From positions 1-56,600 of the forward strand of contig CAZLDQ010000006.1 in NCBI GenBank assembly GCA_964558295.1: DNA of 56,600 bases, in the 5' to 3' direction. Position 1 is the stretch's first letter. Every line of letters starts with the position of its first letter. Source of the stretch: JBDKTH01 sp964558295. GTDB taxonomy: Bacteria; Planctomycetota; Planctomycetia; Pirellulales; Thermoguttaceae. Below, in pieces: positions 34,679 to 42,744 of the stretch. A program made the position numbers and the translations under genes. Under the pieces are notes generated by a model. It saw only the letters and a list, made by a program, of their open reading frames with translations, was not told where the DNA came from and did no database searches.

Positions 34679-35815
34679 ATGCGTACGATTTACCTGGACT
34701 ACAACGCCACGACACCGATCGCTCGGCCCGTCCAGGAAGCCATGCTTCCGTTTCTGACCGAACATTTCGGTAATCCGTCCAGCCTTCACGCCCTGGGCCG
34801 CGCAGCACACGAAGCTGTGCAGGACGCCCGGGTGCGGCTGGCCCAACTGTTGGGCGCTGATCGCGATGAGATCATCTTCACCTCGGGAGGTACGGAAAGC
34901 AATAATCTGGCGATCGTCGGTACCTTGTTCCACAACGCACCGGCTGCGAGCGGGCATCTGGTGATCTCGGCCTTGGAACACGCCTCGGTCGCGGCCCCCG
35001 CCCGTTTCCTCGAATCGCTCGGCTACGACCTGACCGTCGTCGGCTGCAATCGCCAGGGCGTGGTCGAACCGGCCGCAGTCGAGGCGGCCCTGCGGCCTAC
35101 GACCGTTCTGGTCAGCATCATGCACGCCAATCACGAGTTGGGCACGCTGCAACCGATTCGCGACATCGCCCGAATCTGCCGTGCTCGCCGGGTACTTCTC
35201 CACACTGACGCGGCGCAGACAGTAGGCAAGATCCCCACGCGGGTGCAGGAGTTGGGCGTTGATTTGCTCAGTGTGGCCGGACATAAGATGTACGCCCCCA
35301 AGGGCATCGGCGCACTTTACGTTCGCCGGGGAACGGGGCTGAAGCCGATTCTCCATGGCGCAGGTCACGAAGGCGGGTTGCGTTCGGGCACGGAAAACGT
35401 CCCTCACATTGTCGCGCTTGGACAGGCCGCCAGCACAGCCGCGGCAAACCTTGACGAAGTGGCCGAGCGTTTGGCCTCCTTGCGTGACCGCCTCGAACAA
35501 CTCCTCGCTGAAGGCCTCGGCCCTGAGATGAGTGTCAACGGACAGCAGGTTCCACGCCTGCCCAACACGCTGTCGGTCAACTTTCCCGGCGTCAATGGGC
35601 GCGAACTTTTACGGCGGATTCCCGAACTGTGTGCCACCACCAGTGCGGCCTGCCATAGTCACGAAAGCCAAACGTCGCCCACGCTAACCGCGATCGGCCT
35701 TGCCCCTTCGATCGCGCAAGGCACCGTGCGTCTGAGCGTCGGTTGGCCCACGACCGAAGAAGAGATTGATCGGGCTGCCAGTCTGCTCCTGGCCGCCTGG
35801 GAAGCGATGCGGTGA
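34679..35815 (+). CDS. Cysteine desulfurase (NifS/IscS family)
   Basis: A 378-residue PLP enzyme that removes sulfur from cysteine for Fe-S cluster or thio-cofactor synthesis. The N-terminus YLDYNATTPI, the FTSGGTESNNLAI loop, HTDAAQTVGKIP (PLP aspartate) and SVAGHKMYAPKGIGALYV (Schiff-base lysine) are all standard. The active-site loop near the C-terminus reads TTSAACHSHESQTS; the Cys in SAACHS is the probable persulfide residue. The ATG follows a GAGG site; the longer frame upstream is antisense or non-coding. It is well placed to serve the many Fe-S proteins encoded nearby, although it is not in their operon. Confidence 0.9.
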   Translation: MRTIYLDYNATTPIARPVQEAMLPFLTEHFGNPSSLHALGRAAHEAVQDARVRLAQLLGADRDEIIFTSGGTESNNLAIVGTLFHNAPAASGHLVISALEHASVAAPARFLESLGYDLTVVGCNRQGVVEPAAVEAALRPTTVLVSIMHANHELGTLQPIRDIARICRARRVLLHTDAAQTVGKIPTRVQELGVDLLSVAGHKMYAPKGIGALYVRRGTGLKPILHGAGHEGGLRSGTENVPHIVALGQAASTAAANLDEVAERLASLRDRLEQLLAEGLGPEMSVNGQQVPRLPNTLSVNFPGVNGRELLRRIPELCATTSAACHSHESQTSPTLTAIGLAPSIAQGTVRLSVGWPTTEEEIDRAASLLLAAWEAMR

Positions 35816-36015
35816 AACACGACCAGACGAGGCCCCACGTACTCATCGGCGACTTTCGCTACTCGACTGGTGGACTATCGTCATCGGACCAATGCCCTTG
35901 AGACAACCCCGTAGTGTGATTCCGCTTCCTGAGAGAAGCTGGTATCTTGAATGTGTGTAGATTGATGGTGGATGGCCAGGAACTGGTCAACAGCATGCAA
36001 AGGGGGCTTCCCATC

Positions 36016-39000
36016 ATGGCACGCCATATCACCTTGCCACCCGAACAACCACCCACCGCGGATGGCATCAAGGCCGGTGGCTGGTGGCACACGACCGACG
36101 AGGGCGGCCGCATCGTCTGCGATCTCTGTCCACGAGGCTGTGTGCTCGGCGAAGGATCGCGAGGTTTCTGCTTCGTGCGTCAGAATCGCGGTGGTCAGAT
36201 GGTCTCGACCACCTACGGGCGCAGCACCGGTTTCTGTGTCGATCCGATCGAGAAAAAACCGCTCAATCACTTCTATCCCGGCTCCTCGGTCCTCTCGTTC
36301 GGCACGGCCGGCTGCAACCTGGGCTGCAAGTTCTGCCAGAACTGGTCGATTTCCAAGTCGCGTGAAATCGATTCGCTCAGCGAGCAGGCTGATCCCGAAG
36401 CAATCGCCGAAGCGGCCCGAGAGCTCCAGTGCCGGAGCGTGGCCTTTACCTACAACGATCCGATCATCTGGGCCGAATATGCCCTCGACACGGCCCGAGC
36501 CTGCCATGTTGTAGGCGTCAAAACGGTGGCGGTCACCAACGGGTATATCACTGCTGCGGCCCGAGAACCGTTCTTTGAGGTGATGGATGCGGCCAACGTC
36601 GACCTCAAGGCGTTTTCCGAAGACTTCTATTGGAAGCTCACCGGCGGACATCTCGAACCGGTCAAGGCTACGCTCCGCTGGCTCGTGCGGGAAACGAACG
36701 TCTGGGTCGAGATCACCAATCTGCTCATCCCCCGCGAGAACGACTCGACCGACGAACTCCAGCGGATGTGTGCCTGGATCGCCGAAGAACTGAGTCCCGA
36801 CGTGCCGGTTCACTTCACGGCCTTCCATCCCGCCTTCCGCATGCTCGACCACGAGCCTACGCCGCTGGAGACACTTGCCAAGGCCCATGAGATCGCACGC
36901 CAGGCCGGGTTGAGGTATCCTTACACGGGCAACGTACTGGACAACCGGCGGCAGAGCACCTACTGCCCCGGCTGTGGAGGCGTGCTGATTGAACGCGACG
37001 GGTACGAACTGAACGTCTACAATCTGCAGCAAAACCGTTGCCGCCACTGCGACACGCGAATCGCCGGGCGCTTTGACCAAGGGCCGGGCGATTGGGGCTC
37101 GCGGCGTCTGCCGGTTCGCATCGCCGCGTATGCCCACCCCAAACCGACGAACCCTGAAAAGGAGTCCCGGATGGAACCCGAACAGGTCCTGCCAACACCG
37201 CCGCAAACCGCCACCGAGTCTCCCGCGTTGAACCAGGACCAAGAGCGTGTAGTCTTCCAGGCGGCCGGACGACGTGTGGCTGCTGCCGTCGGGGTGCAGC
37301 CGGCCGAGCGGCTCGACGACGTTTTGGCCGAGGTTGCCCAGAGGCCCGTGCTGGGCGTCTTTGTGAGTCTCAAGCGAGCTGGCCAGTTGCGATCCTGCTG
37401 CGGGTTCTTGGGTCAGTCGGTTCCCCTCCATCAAGCCCTGGATCGCGCGGCCGTGCGCGCCGCCAAAGACGATCCCCGCTTTCCGCCGATCGCGCCCAAT
37501 GAACTGGAACAGCTTGACATGGAGGTTTGGCTCCTCTGGGGCCAGACGCCAATCACCGCCACCGGCGACGACCGGGTCCGGGCGGTAGTGATCGGCCGCC
37601 ATGGCCTTCAGATCCAGCGCGGCACAGCGAGAGGGCTGCTCTTACCCGGCGTGGCCGTGGAACACCGACTCGATGCTCGCGAGTTCCTCGAACAAGTCTG
37701 CCGCAAGGCCGGCTTGCCACGCGATGCCTGGCGTCAGGACGACACCCAACTCTGGACCTTCGAGGGCTATGCGATTCACGGGCCGCTGCGCGGATGTCTA
37801 TCGCGCGACGAGCAGCCGGCAGCCCCCGCCGGACCAACCCATGCCGACGTGGCTCAGCTCGCCAGTTTCTGCCAGCAAAACTTGGTGGCCCTGGCCATCG
37901 GTGCCACGCCGAGTTTCTATCTCCCCGGTGCCTACGACGGCCACGTCAACGGCCTGGTGCTCACCGTTCATCTGCCAGGTACGACGCATGCCATCGAGTC
38001 AAGCCATGTGTCGCTCCAGTCGGAGATGCCCGTCCAGTCGACTCTCCTCAATCTGGTTCGGGCCGTCGCCGAGACGCTCCAGGCAAACCGGATCAGCGTC
38101 AACACAATTCAAGACGTGACCGTAGGCCTGAGCATCTTCAGCAGGCCAAGACTGCAAGGCACGTTGGCCAAGCCGGAACTGGCCGGGTTTGATTCCCGAC
38201 GCCATGCAATCCTCGTAACCGATCACTCGAAGTGGGCTTTGGTCTACGACCCTCACAAATCGCCCACGGAACTCCTTGCCGACGCGTTCGGCTTGACCCG
38301 GCTGCCACACGGGGCCAACGGCACCGTGGCCAGCATGGCCGTCCTCTCGACCGAGCCGCGGGTCGCCGTGACCAACGTGGCACGTTCGCAACCCGGCGCT
38401 GCGGTGCGCCCGTCGGCAGTGGCCGGACGGTTCTACCCGGGGAGGGTCCACGAACTGGAGCAGACGCTCGACGAACTGCTCCCCGCCGTGCGGCAGCCGG
38501 AACCTTGGGCCGGAGCCATGGTGCTGCATGCCGGCTGGATGTATTCCGGGCGCGTGGCGGCCAGCGTCTTGCAGCGGTTGCGTTTCCCTTCGCGGACGAT
38601 CATCTTCGCCGCAAAACACCGTCGTGAAGGGGCCGATTGGGCTGTCGCACCGCATCGCACCTGGGCGTTGCCGGGGCGGAGCCTGGAATCCGACCCCGAA
38701 CTGGCCCAACAATTGGCCGCCGCAGTCACCGGTCTGGAACTCGACGCCGCGTCGCATGCACAAGAACATTCCATCGAGGTGCAGTTGCCATTCATTGCAC
38801 GTCTGGCCCCGGAGACCCGCGTGGTCGGCGTGGTCCTCCACGGCGGCGATTTATTCCTGCTCCAACGGTTTGCCGACCAACTGGCCGGCCTGTTGAGCAC
38901 GCTGCCGGAACGTCCGCTGTTGCTCATCTCGACCGATATGAACCACTACGCCAGCGATGCGGAGACTCGCCGGATTGATCGCCTCGCGTTGGACGCCATT

Positions 39001-39207
39001 GAGGCCCTCAATCCCGCTCGGCTGTTCAAGACCGTCGTCGACCACCGCATCAGCATGTGCGGTATGGTTCCGGCCGTGGTGGTCATGGAAACGCTCCGCC
39101 GTCTCGGCGCCTTGAACCGCGCCGAACGCGTCGCCTACGCCACCAGTGCCGACGCCTCCGGCGACAAGAGCCAGTGTGTTGGCTATGCCGGGTTTCTGTT
39201 TGCCTAG
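36016..39207 (+). CDS. AmmeMemoRadiSam fusion: radical SAM - AMMECR1 - AMMECR1-like - MEMO
   Basis: A 1063-residue protein joining parts usually encoded separately. Residues 1-370: PflA-like radical SAM enzyme with a Cys-rich lead (CDLCPRGC), the CNLGCKFC cluster motif (C100, C104, C107) and a zinc ribbon (YCPGCGG, CRHCD). About 405-590: AMMECR1 (RSCCGFLGQ, DDPRFPPI, RGLLLPGVA, CRKAGLP). About 600-785: a weaker AMMECR1-like segment. About 795-1063: MEMO (AGRFYPG, LHAGWMYSG, EHSIEVQLPF, STDMNHYA, MCGMVP). The substrate of this conserved triad is unknown. Start at 36016 has AAGGGGG upstream. An in-frame ATG at 37171 with a strong ribosome site may also be used. Its stop overlaps the opposite-strand gene's stop (CTAG). 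Confidence 0.88.
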   Translation: MARHITLPPEQPPTADGIKAGGWWHTTDEGGRIVCDLCPRGCVLGEGSRGFCFVRQNRGGQMVSTTYGRSTGFCVDPIEKKPLNHFYPGSSVLSFGTAGCNLGCKFCQNWSISKSREIDSLSEQADPEAIAEAARELQCRSVAFTYNDPIIWAEYALDTARACHVVGVKTVAVTNGYITAAAREPFFEVMDAANVDLKAFSEDFYWKLTGGHLEPVKATLRWLVRETNVWVEITNLLIPRENDSTDELQRMCAWIAEELSPDVPVHFTAFHPAFRMLDHEPTPLETLAKAHEIARQAGLRYPYTGNVLDNRRQSTYCPGCGGVLIERDGYELNVYNLQQNRCRHCDTRIAGRFDQGPGDWGSRRLPVRIAAYAHPKPTNPEKESRMEPEQVLPTPPQTATESPALNQDQERVVFQAAGRRVAAAVGVQPAERLDDVLAEVAQRPVLGVFVSLKRAGQLRSCCGFLGQSVPLHQALDRAAVRAAKDDPRFPPIAPNELEQLDMEVWLLWGQTPITATGDDRVRAVVIGRHGLQIQRGTARGLLLPGVAVEHRLDAREFLEQVCRKAGLPRDAWRQDDTQLWTFEGYAIHGPLRGCLSRDEQPAAPAGPTHADVAQLASFCQQNLVALAIGATPSFYLPGAYDGHVNGLVLTVHLPGTTHAIESSHVSLQSEMPVQSTLLNLVRAVAETLQANRISVNTIQDVTVGLSIFSRPRLQGTLAKPELAGFDSRRHAILVTDHSKWALVYDPHKSPTELLADAFGLTRLPHGANGTVASMAVLSTEPRVAVTNVARSQPGAAVRPSAVAGRFYPGRVHELEQTLDELLPAVRQPEPWAGAMVLHAGWMYSGRVAASVLQRLRFPSRTIIFAAKHRREGADWAVAPHRTWALPGRSLESDPELAQQLAAAVTGLELDAASHAQEHSIEVQLPFIARLAPETRVVGVVLHGGDLFLLQRFADQLAGLLSTLPERPLLLISTDMNHYASDAETRRIDRLALDAIEALNPARLFKTVVDHRISMCGMVPAVVVMETLRRLGALNRAERVAYATSADASGDKSQCVGYAGFLFA
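37157..37173 (+). promoter_or_regulatory. Internal in-frame ribosome-binding site and ATG
   Basis: AAAAGGAG (37157-37164), six bases, ATG (37171). It falls in the linker between the radical SAM and AMMECR1 domains, in frame (Met386). Translation from here would give a separate AMMECR1-MEMO protein of 678 residues. Confidence 0.6.
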
Positions 39208-40010
39208 GGTCGTGAAGTGTTCCGCTGGCGCAGGGCTTCGTAGAACAGGACGGCGGCGGTGGCAGACACGTTGAGGCTGTCGGCCGTGCCAAGCATGGGA
39301 AGGCGGATGGCTTGGATGTCGGCACCCTGCCAGGCGTCGGTCAGCCCTTCGGCTTCACTGCCGAGGACAATCGCCGCAGGCTGGCGGTAATCGACCTCGG
39401 TGTAGGGCACGGAGCCATCCACCCGGGCGGCATAGATCGCCAGCTTGTGGCGGCGAAGCCAAGCTAACGTGTCTTTCACGCTCGCGGCGGCCGTTGGGAG
39501 CGTGAAAATTGTGCCCAGGCTCGCCCGGATCGTATTGGGATTGTAGAGGTCGGTGCGGGGATCTGCTACAACCAGGGCCGAGACTCCGGCACCATCGGCC
39601 GTGCGCGAGACGGCCCCCACGTTGCCCGGCTTCTCCACGCCTTCGAGCACGGCAACCAGCGGATTCTGCGGCAGGCTTACGTCGTCCAACGCAGCACGAG
39701 GCGTGGCGGCAACGCCGAGAATTCCCTCTACCCGTTCACCAAACGCCAATTTTTCGAAGACCGGCGTATTGACTTCAAGGATTTCCGTGCCGCGCTCGGC
39801 CAGTCTGGCCAAGACTCGCTGGGCTTCGGGATTCTCACAGGCGGGCAGGTAGACGAAAGCCTCGACCAACGAGACACCGGCGTCGATTGCCCGTTCCAAC
39901 TCGCGCAAACCATCGATCAGGATACGCCCCTGTTTTTCGCGATGTCGCCGGTCGCGCAGTTTAATCGTGTCTTTGATGCGAGGGTTTTGCAGGCTGGTAA
40001 TCGTTGTCAT
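39204..40010 (-). CDS. SpoU/TrmH-family RNA 2'-O-methyltransferase
   Basis: A 268-residue protein. N-terminal substrate-binding part (TSLQNPRIKDTIKLRDRRHR, ILIDGLRELERAI) resembles the L30e-like domain of rRNA 2'-O-ribose methyltransferases; the C-terminal SPOUT domain shows VLEGVEKPGNVGAVSRTADG, IVLGSEAEGL and RLPMLGTADSLNVSATAAVL, the three SpoU motifs that form the knotted SAM site. Target nucleotide unknown. The ATG overlaps the upstream gene's TGA (TGATG) and has GGAG six bases upstream, so the two methyltransferases are translationally coupled. Confidence 0.88.
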   Translation of the reverse strand: MTTITSLQNPRIKDTIKLRDRRHREKQGRILIDGLRELERAIDAGVSLVEAFVYLPACENPEAQRVLARLAERGTEILEVNTPVFEKLAFGERVEGILGVAATPRAALDDVSLPQNPLVAVLEGVEKPGNVGAVSRTADGAGVSALVVADPRTDLYNPNTIRASLGTIFTLPTAAASVKDTLAWLRRHKLAIYAARVDGSVPYTEVDYRQPAAIVLGSEAEGLTDAWQGADIQAIRLPMLGTADSLNVSATAAVLFYEALRQRNTSRP

Positions 40011-40879
40011 CATGATCTCCGGGCCATCCACCGGACGCTCACGCCGCTGGGAAGCACGCGGCCTGTGGCGGCCCGGAGGGCCAATTCCTCGGCTACGATG
40101 ATGCCCGGCTGCGAACGGTCGAGGGCTTCGTCCAACAGGCTTGCAAGGCGTTCCGGCCCGAACTCCGGCGTGTGGCAGGTCAGCAAGATGAAGCGGCGCC
40201 GCGCGGCGGTCAACTGGCCGCACAAATCCAAGAGCTCTGGCAGGTCCTTTTCCAATTGCCAGACCTCGCCCTTGGGACCATGTCCATAGCTGGGTGGATC
40301 AAGCACGACCGCCTCGTACTGCCGACCCCGTTTCAACTCGCGGCGCACGTATTTGAGAACGTCCTCCCCGATCCATCGAATCGGCGCGTCGGTCAGGCCC
40401 GACAGCTCGGCATTGCGACGAGCCCAGGTCACCACGTTTCGTGCCGAATCGACATGCGTCACCTCGGCCCCTGCGGCGGCCGCCGCCAAGGTGCTGCCGC
40501 CCGTGTAGGCGAACAAGTTGAGCACGCGGAAGGGCTCCACACCGGCCCCCGACGTAGCCACCTGGTCGGCGATCCAGTCCCAACAGGTGGCTTGTTCGGG
40601 GAACAGCCCCAGATGACCGACCTCCGTACGTTTCAGTTCGAACGTCACACGTCCATGCACGACGGTCCACCGCTCGGGCATCGTGCGCCGATCGATCCAA
40701 CGTCCTTCTTGCCCTGCCGAGCGATGGAATCGTGCATCGGCCTCCTGCCAGAGCCCCGGATTGGCCCGCGCGACCCCTTCCGCGCTGGGCGACGGCCGAT
40801 CAAGTCGCCAGGCGCCAAAACGTTCCAGGCGTCGGCCATCGCCAAAGTCGAGCAGTTGGTACATTTCGGGGGCAAACAT
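40010..40879 (-). CDS. Class I SAM-dependent methyltransferase (RlmI/RlmK-like)
   Basis: A 289-residue enzyme. N-terminal part lacks a full PUA domain; the SAM site is VLNLFAYTGGSTLAAAAAGAEVTHVD (motif I in the first ten residues) and the catalytic-loop segment is LDPPSYG, as in 23S rRNA m5C/m2G methyltransferases of the RlmI type. It probably modifies rRNA, inferred from family and from coupling to a SpoU methyltransferase. First gene of the two-gene reverse unit. Confidence 0.8.
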   Translation of the reverse strand: MFAPEMYQLLDFGDGRRLERFGAWRLDRPSPSAEGVARANPGLWQEADARFHRSAGQEGRWIDRRTMPERWTVVHGRVTFELKRTEVGHLGLFPEQATCWDWIADQVATSGAGVEPFRVLNLFAYTGGSTLAAAAAGAEVTHVDSARNVVTWARRNAELSGLTDAPIRWIGEDVLKYVRRELKRGRQYEAVVLDPPSYGHGPKGEVWQLEKDLPELLDLCGQLTAARRRFILLTCHTPEFGPERLASLLDEALDRSQPGIIVAEELALRAATGRVLPSGVSVRWMARRS

Positions 40880-40991
40880 GACGATCGATCATTTCACCGA
40901 CGAGCTTGCTCGCCGCGTTCTCCACAACGTCAAACGATTCATCCTACGATGCCCCGCCGAAGGTGGCAAGACGCAACCCAGCCCCCCCGCT

Positions 40992-41019
40992 TTGATCCGG
41001 CTCACGGTCAACGTATACT
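40992..41019 (+). promoter_or_regulatory. Candidate promoter of the symporter gene
   Basis: TTGATC (40992-40997), 16-bp spacer, TATACT (41014-41019), 33 bases before the ATG. Confidence 0.5.
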
Positions 41020-41052
41020 CGTAGACTGCAGTACCTGTCCGCGGGAGGTTCT

Positions 41053-42435
41053 ATGGCCAATACGTCACTCGATTCGATGACCGGACTCTCCTCGCCTCCG
41101 CGCCGCTGCATCCCACTCCATTGGCAGATCGTGGTGGGGCTCATCCTCGGAGCGGCCGTGGGTTTGGCGGCCAACACGCTGGCGAGCCGCGTGCCGACGC
41201 CCGGCATACCTGATCCGTGCGACATAGACGCCAATGGGGTCCATGACCGCTTGGACTGGTGGGCGCTCAATGTGGCCGATCCCTTGGGCAAGGTTTTCTT
41301 GCGACTAATCTTTATGGTCGTCATCCCACTGGTCTTCTCGGCTTTGGCCCTGGGGGCCGTGGGACTTGGGGACGTGCGTCGCTTGGGGCGGATCGGCCTG
41401 CGCACGTTTCTCTATACCTTGGGCCTGTCGCTGTCGGCCGTGTTCTTGGGCGTCCTGCTAGTCAACCTCCTCGGGCCAGGCCGGACCTTAACTCCCGAGC
41501 AGCAAGCGATGCTCAAGGCTCAGTACGCGCGGAGTGCTGATGACGCCGTGGCCAAGGCGCGGCAGGCCAAGCCGCTCCGCGACACCCTCTTGGACATCAT
41601 CCCGGAAAACCCGCTCCAGGAAATGGTCGGCGCGATGGACGGCTCGTCCAAGGGGAACGGCATCCTGGCTGTGATGTTCTTCGCCCTCGCGCTGGGCGTG
41701 GCCGCGACCTTCGTGCCCGAAGAGGCAAAAACGCTCGTCGGATGGCTCGAAGGGTTCAACGCTGTGTCGATGGTGATCATCGGATTTGCCATGCGTTTGG
41801 CGCCGTTTGCCGTGGCCTGTCTGGTGTTTTCGGTTACGGCCCGGCTGGGTTTGGCCATGTTTCCGCCACTGATCGGCTTCGTGGCGACCGTGCTCTTGGC
41901 AATGGCCTTGCAGTTCTTCGTGGTCTACAGCCTGGTTTTGTGGTGGTTTGGGGGCGTTTGTCCGAGGCGGTTTTTCCTTCAGATCGCCGAAGCGACCGCG
42001 ATGGCCTTTGGCACGTCGTCGTCCAACGCTACGCTACCGACTTCGCTCCGCGTGGCCCAGGAAAACCTGGGGCTAGCGCCGAGCATCTCCAACTTCGTGC
42101 TCACGATCGGCGCCACGGGCAACCAGAACGGCACGGCCCTCTATGAAGGGATTGTCGTGCTGTTTCTCGCCCAGGTGTTTCATGTCGACCTGACCCTGTT
42201 TCAACAGATCACCGTGGTGGTGATGGCGGTCTTGGCTGGCCTGGGCACGGCCGGCATCCCCGGCGGTTCGTTGCCGATGATTGTCGTCGTGCTCCAATCG
42301 GTCGGTGTGCCGGGCGAAGGGATCGGCATCATCCTGGGAATCGACCGGATTCTCGACATGTGCCGCACTGTCTTGAACGTGACCGGCGACTTGACGATCG
42401 CTCAATGCGTCGCCCGCGGCGAGCCGGCCGACTAG
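41053..42435 (+). CDS. Dicarboxylate/amino acid:cation symporter (DAACS family)
   Basis: A 460-residue inner-membrane protein with about eight transmembrane helices and the two re-entrant hairpins of GltP/DctA-type carriers. HP1 shows AFGTSSSNATLPTSLRVA; HP2 shows GLGTAGIPGGSLPMIVVVLQ; TM8 has GIDRILDMCRTVLNVTGD. The TM7 signature, normally NMDGT, reads NQNGT here, losing the acidic cation ligand. It should import C4-dicarboxylates or acidic amino acids with Na+ or H+. Residues about 48-75 form a longer extracellular loop (PDPCDIDANGVHDRLDWW). GGGAGG lies four bases before the ATG. A terminator follows. Confidence 0.88.
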   Translation: MANTSLDSMTGLSSPPRRCIPLHWQIVVGLILGAAVGLAANTLASRVPTPGIPDPCDIDANGVHDRLDWWALNVADPLGKVFLRLIFMVVIPLVFSALALGAVGLGDVRRLGRIGLRTFLYTLGLSLSAVFLGVLLVNLLGPGRTLTPEQQAMLKAQYARSADDAVAKARQAKPLRDTLLDIIPENPLQEMVGAMDGSSKGNGILAVMFFALALGVAATFVPEEAKTLVGWLEGFNAVSMVIIGFAMRLAPFAVACLVFSVTARLGLAMFPPLIGFVATVLLAMALQFFVVYSLVLWWFGGVCPRRFFLQIAEATAMAFGTSSSNATLPTSLRVAQENLGLAPSISNFVLTIGATGNQNGTALYEGIVVLFLAQVFHVDLTLFQQITVVVMAVLAGLGTAGIPGGSLPMIVVVLQSVGVPGEGIGIILGIDRILDMCRTVLNVTGDLTIAQCVARGEPAD

Positions 42436-42481
42436 CCGTGGGGGGCGACCGAAGAATGGCTTCTGCGTTTAGCCTGCACAT

Positions 42482-42540
42482 GGAGGGAGTGCCTCAAGAG
42501 AAACGCAAGCACTGTCACGGATGATGGTGGCAGTCCCTCC
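42482..42540 (+). terminator. Terminator-like hairpin after the symporter gene
   Basis: GGAGGGAGTGCC (42482-42493) pairs with GGCAGTCCCTCC (42529-42540) over 12 bp with one mismatch; GTTTCTTCC follows. Otherwise the 309-bp gap 42436-42744 holds only the next promoter. Confidence 0.5.
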
Positions 42541-42708
42541 GTTTCTTCCCGCCGGCGACTTGGTCCCGTTCCGAACAGAGTCTCCGCTTGATGGGGGAAA
42601 AGAGAACCTACTCATCTTTGGCACTTCTTCGCCTGAAAGGATCTGTCCGCAGCTTCTCTTTTCCCGCAGGTCAAATGCCGAAGTTGTTCTTCGTTGCCCC
42701 TCAGGCGA

Positions 42709-42737
42709 TTGTCCAAACAGCATACGGACCCTACAAT
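42709..42737 (+). promoter_or_regulatory. Promoter of the B12-radical SAM gene; transcript likely leaderless
   Basis: TTGTCC (42709-42714), 17-bp spacer, TACAAT (42732-42737). The start codon at 42745 lies seven bases after the -10, so transcription should begin at or beside the A of ATG. No Shine-Dalgarno site is present. Confidence 0.55.
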
Positions 42738-42744
42738 TCCGTGC

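Noticed and set aside
35881..37602. 573-codon reverse frame across the radical SAM part of the fusion
   Set aside because: Antisense shadow; the forward strand has CNLGCKFC and the other family motifs.
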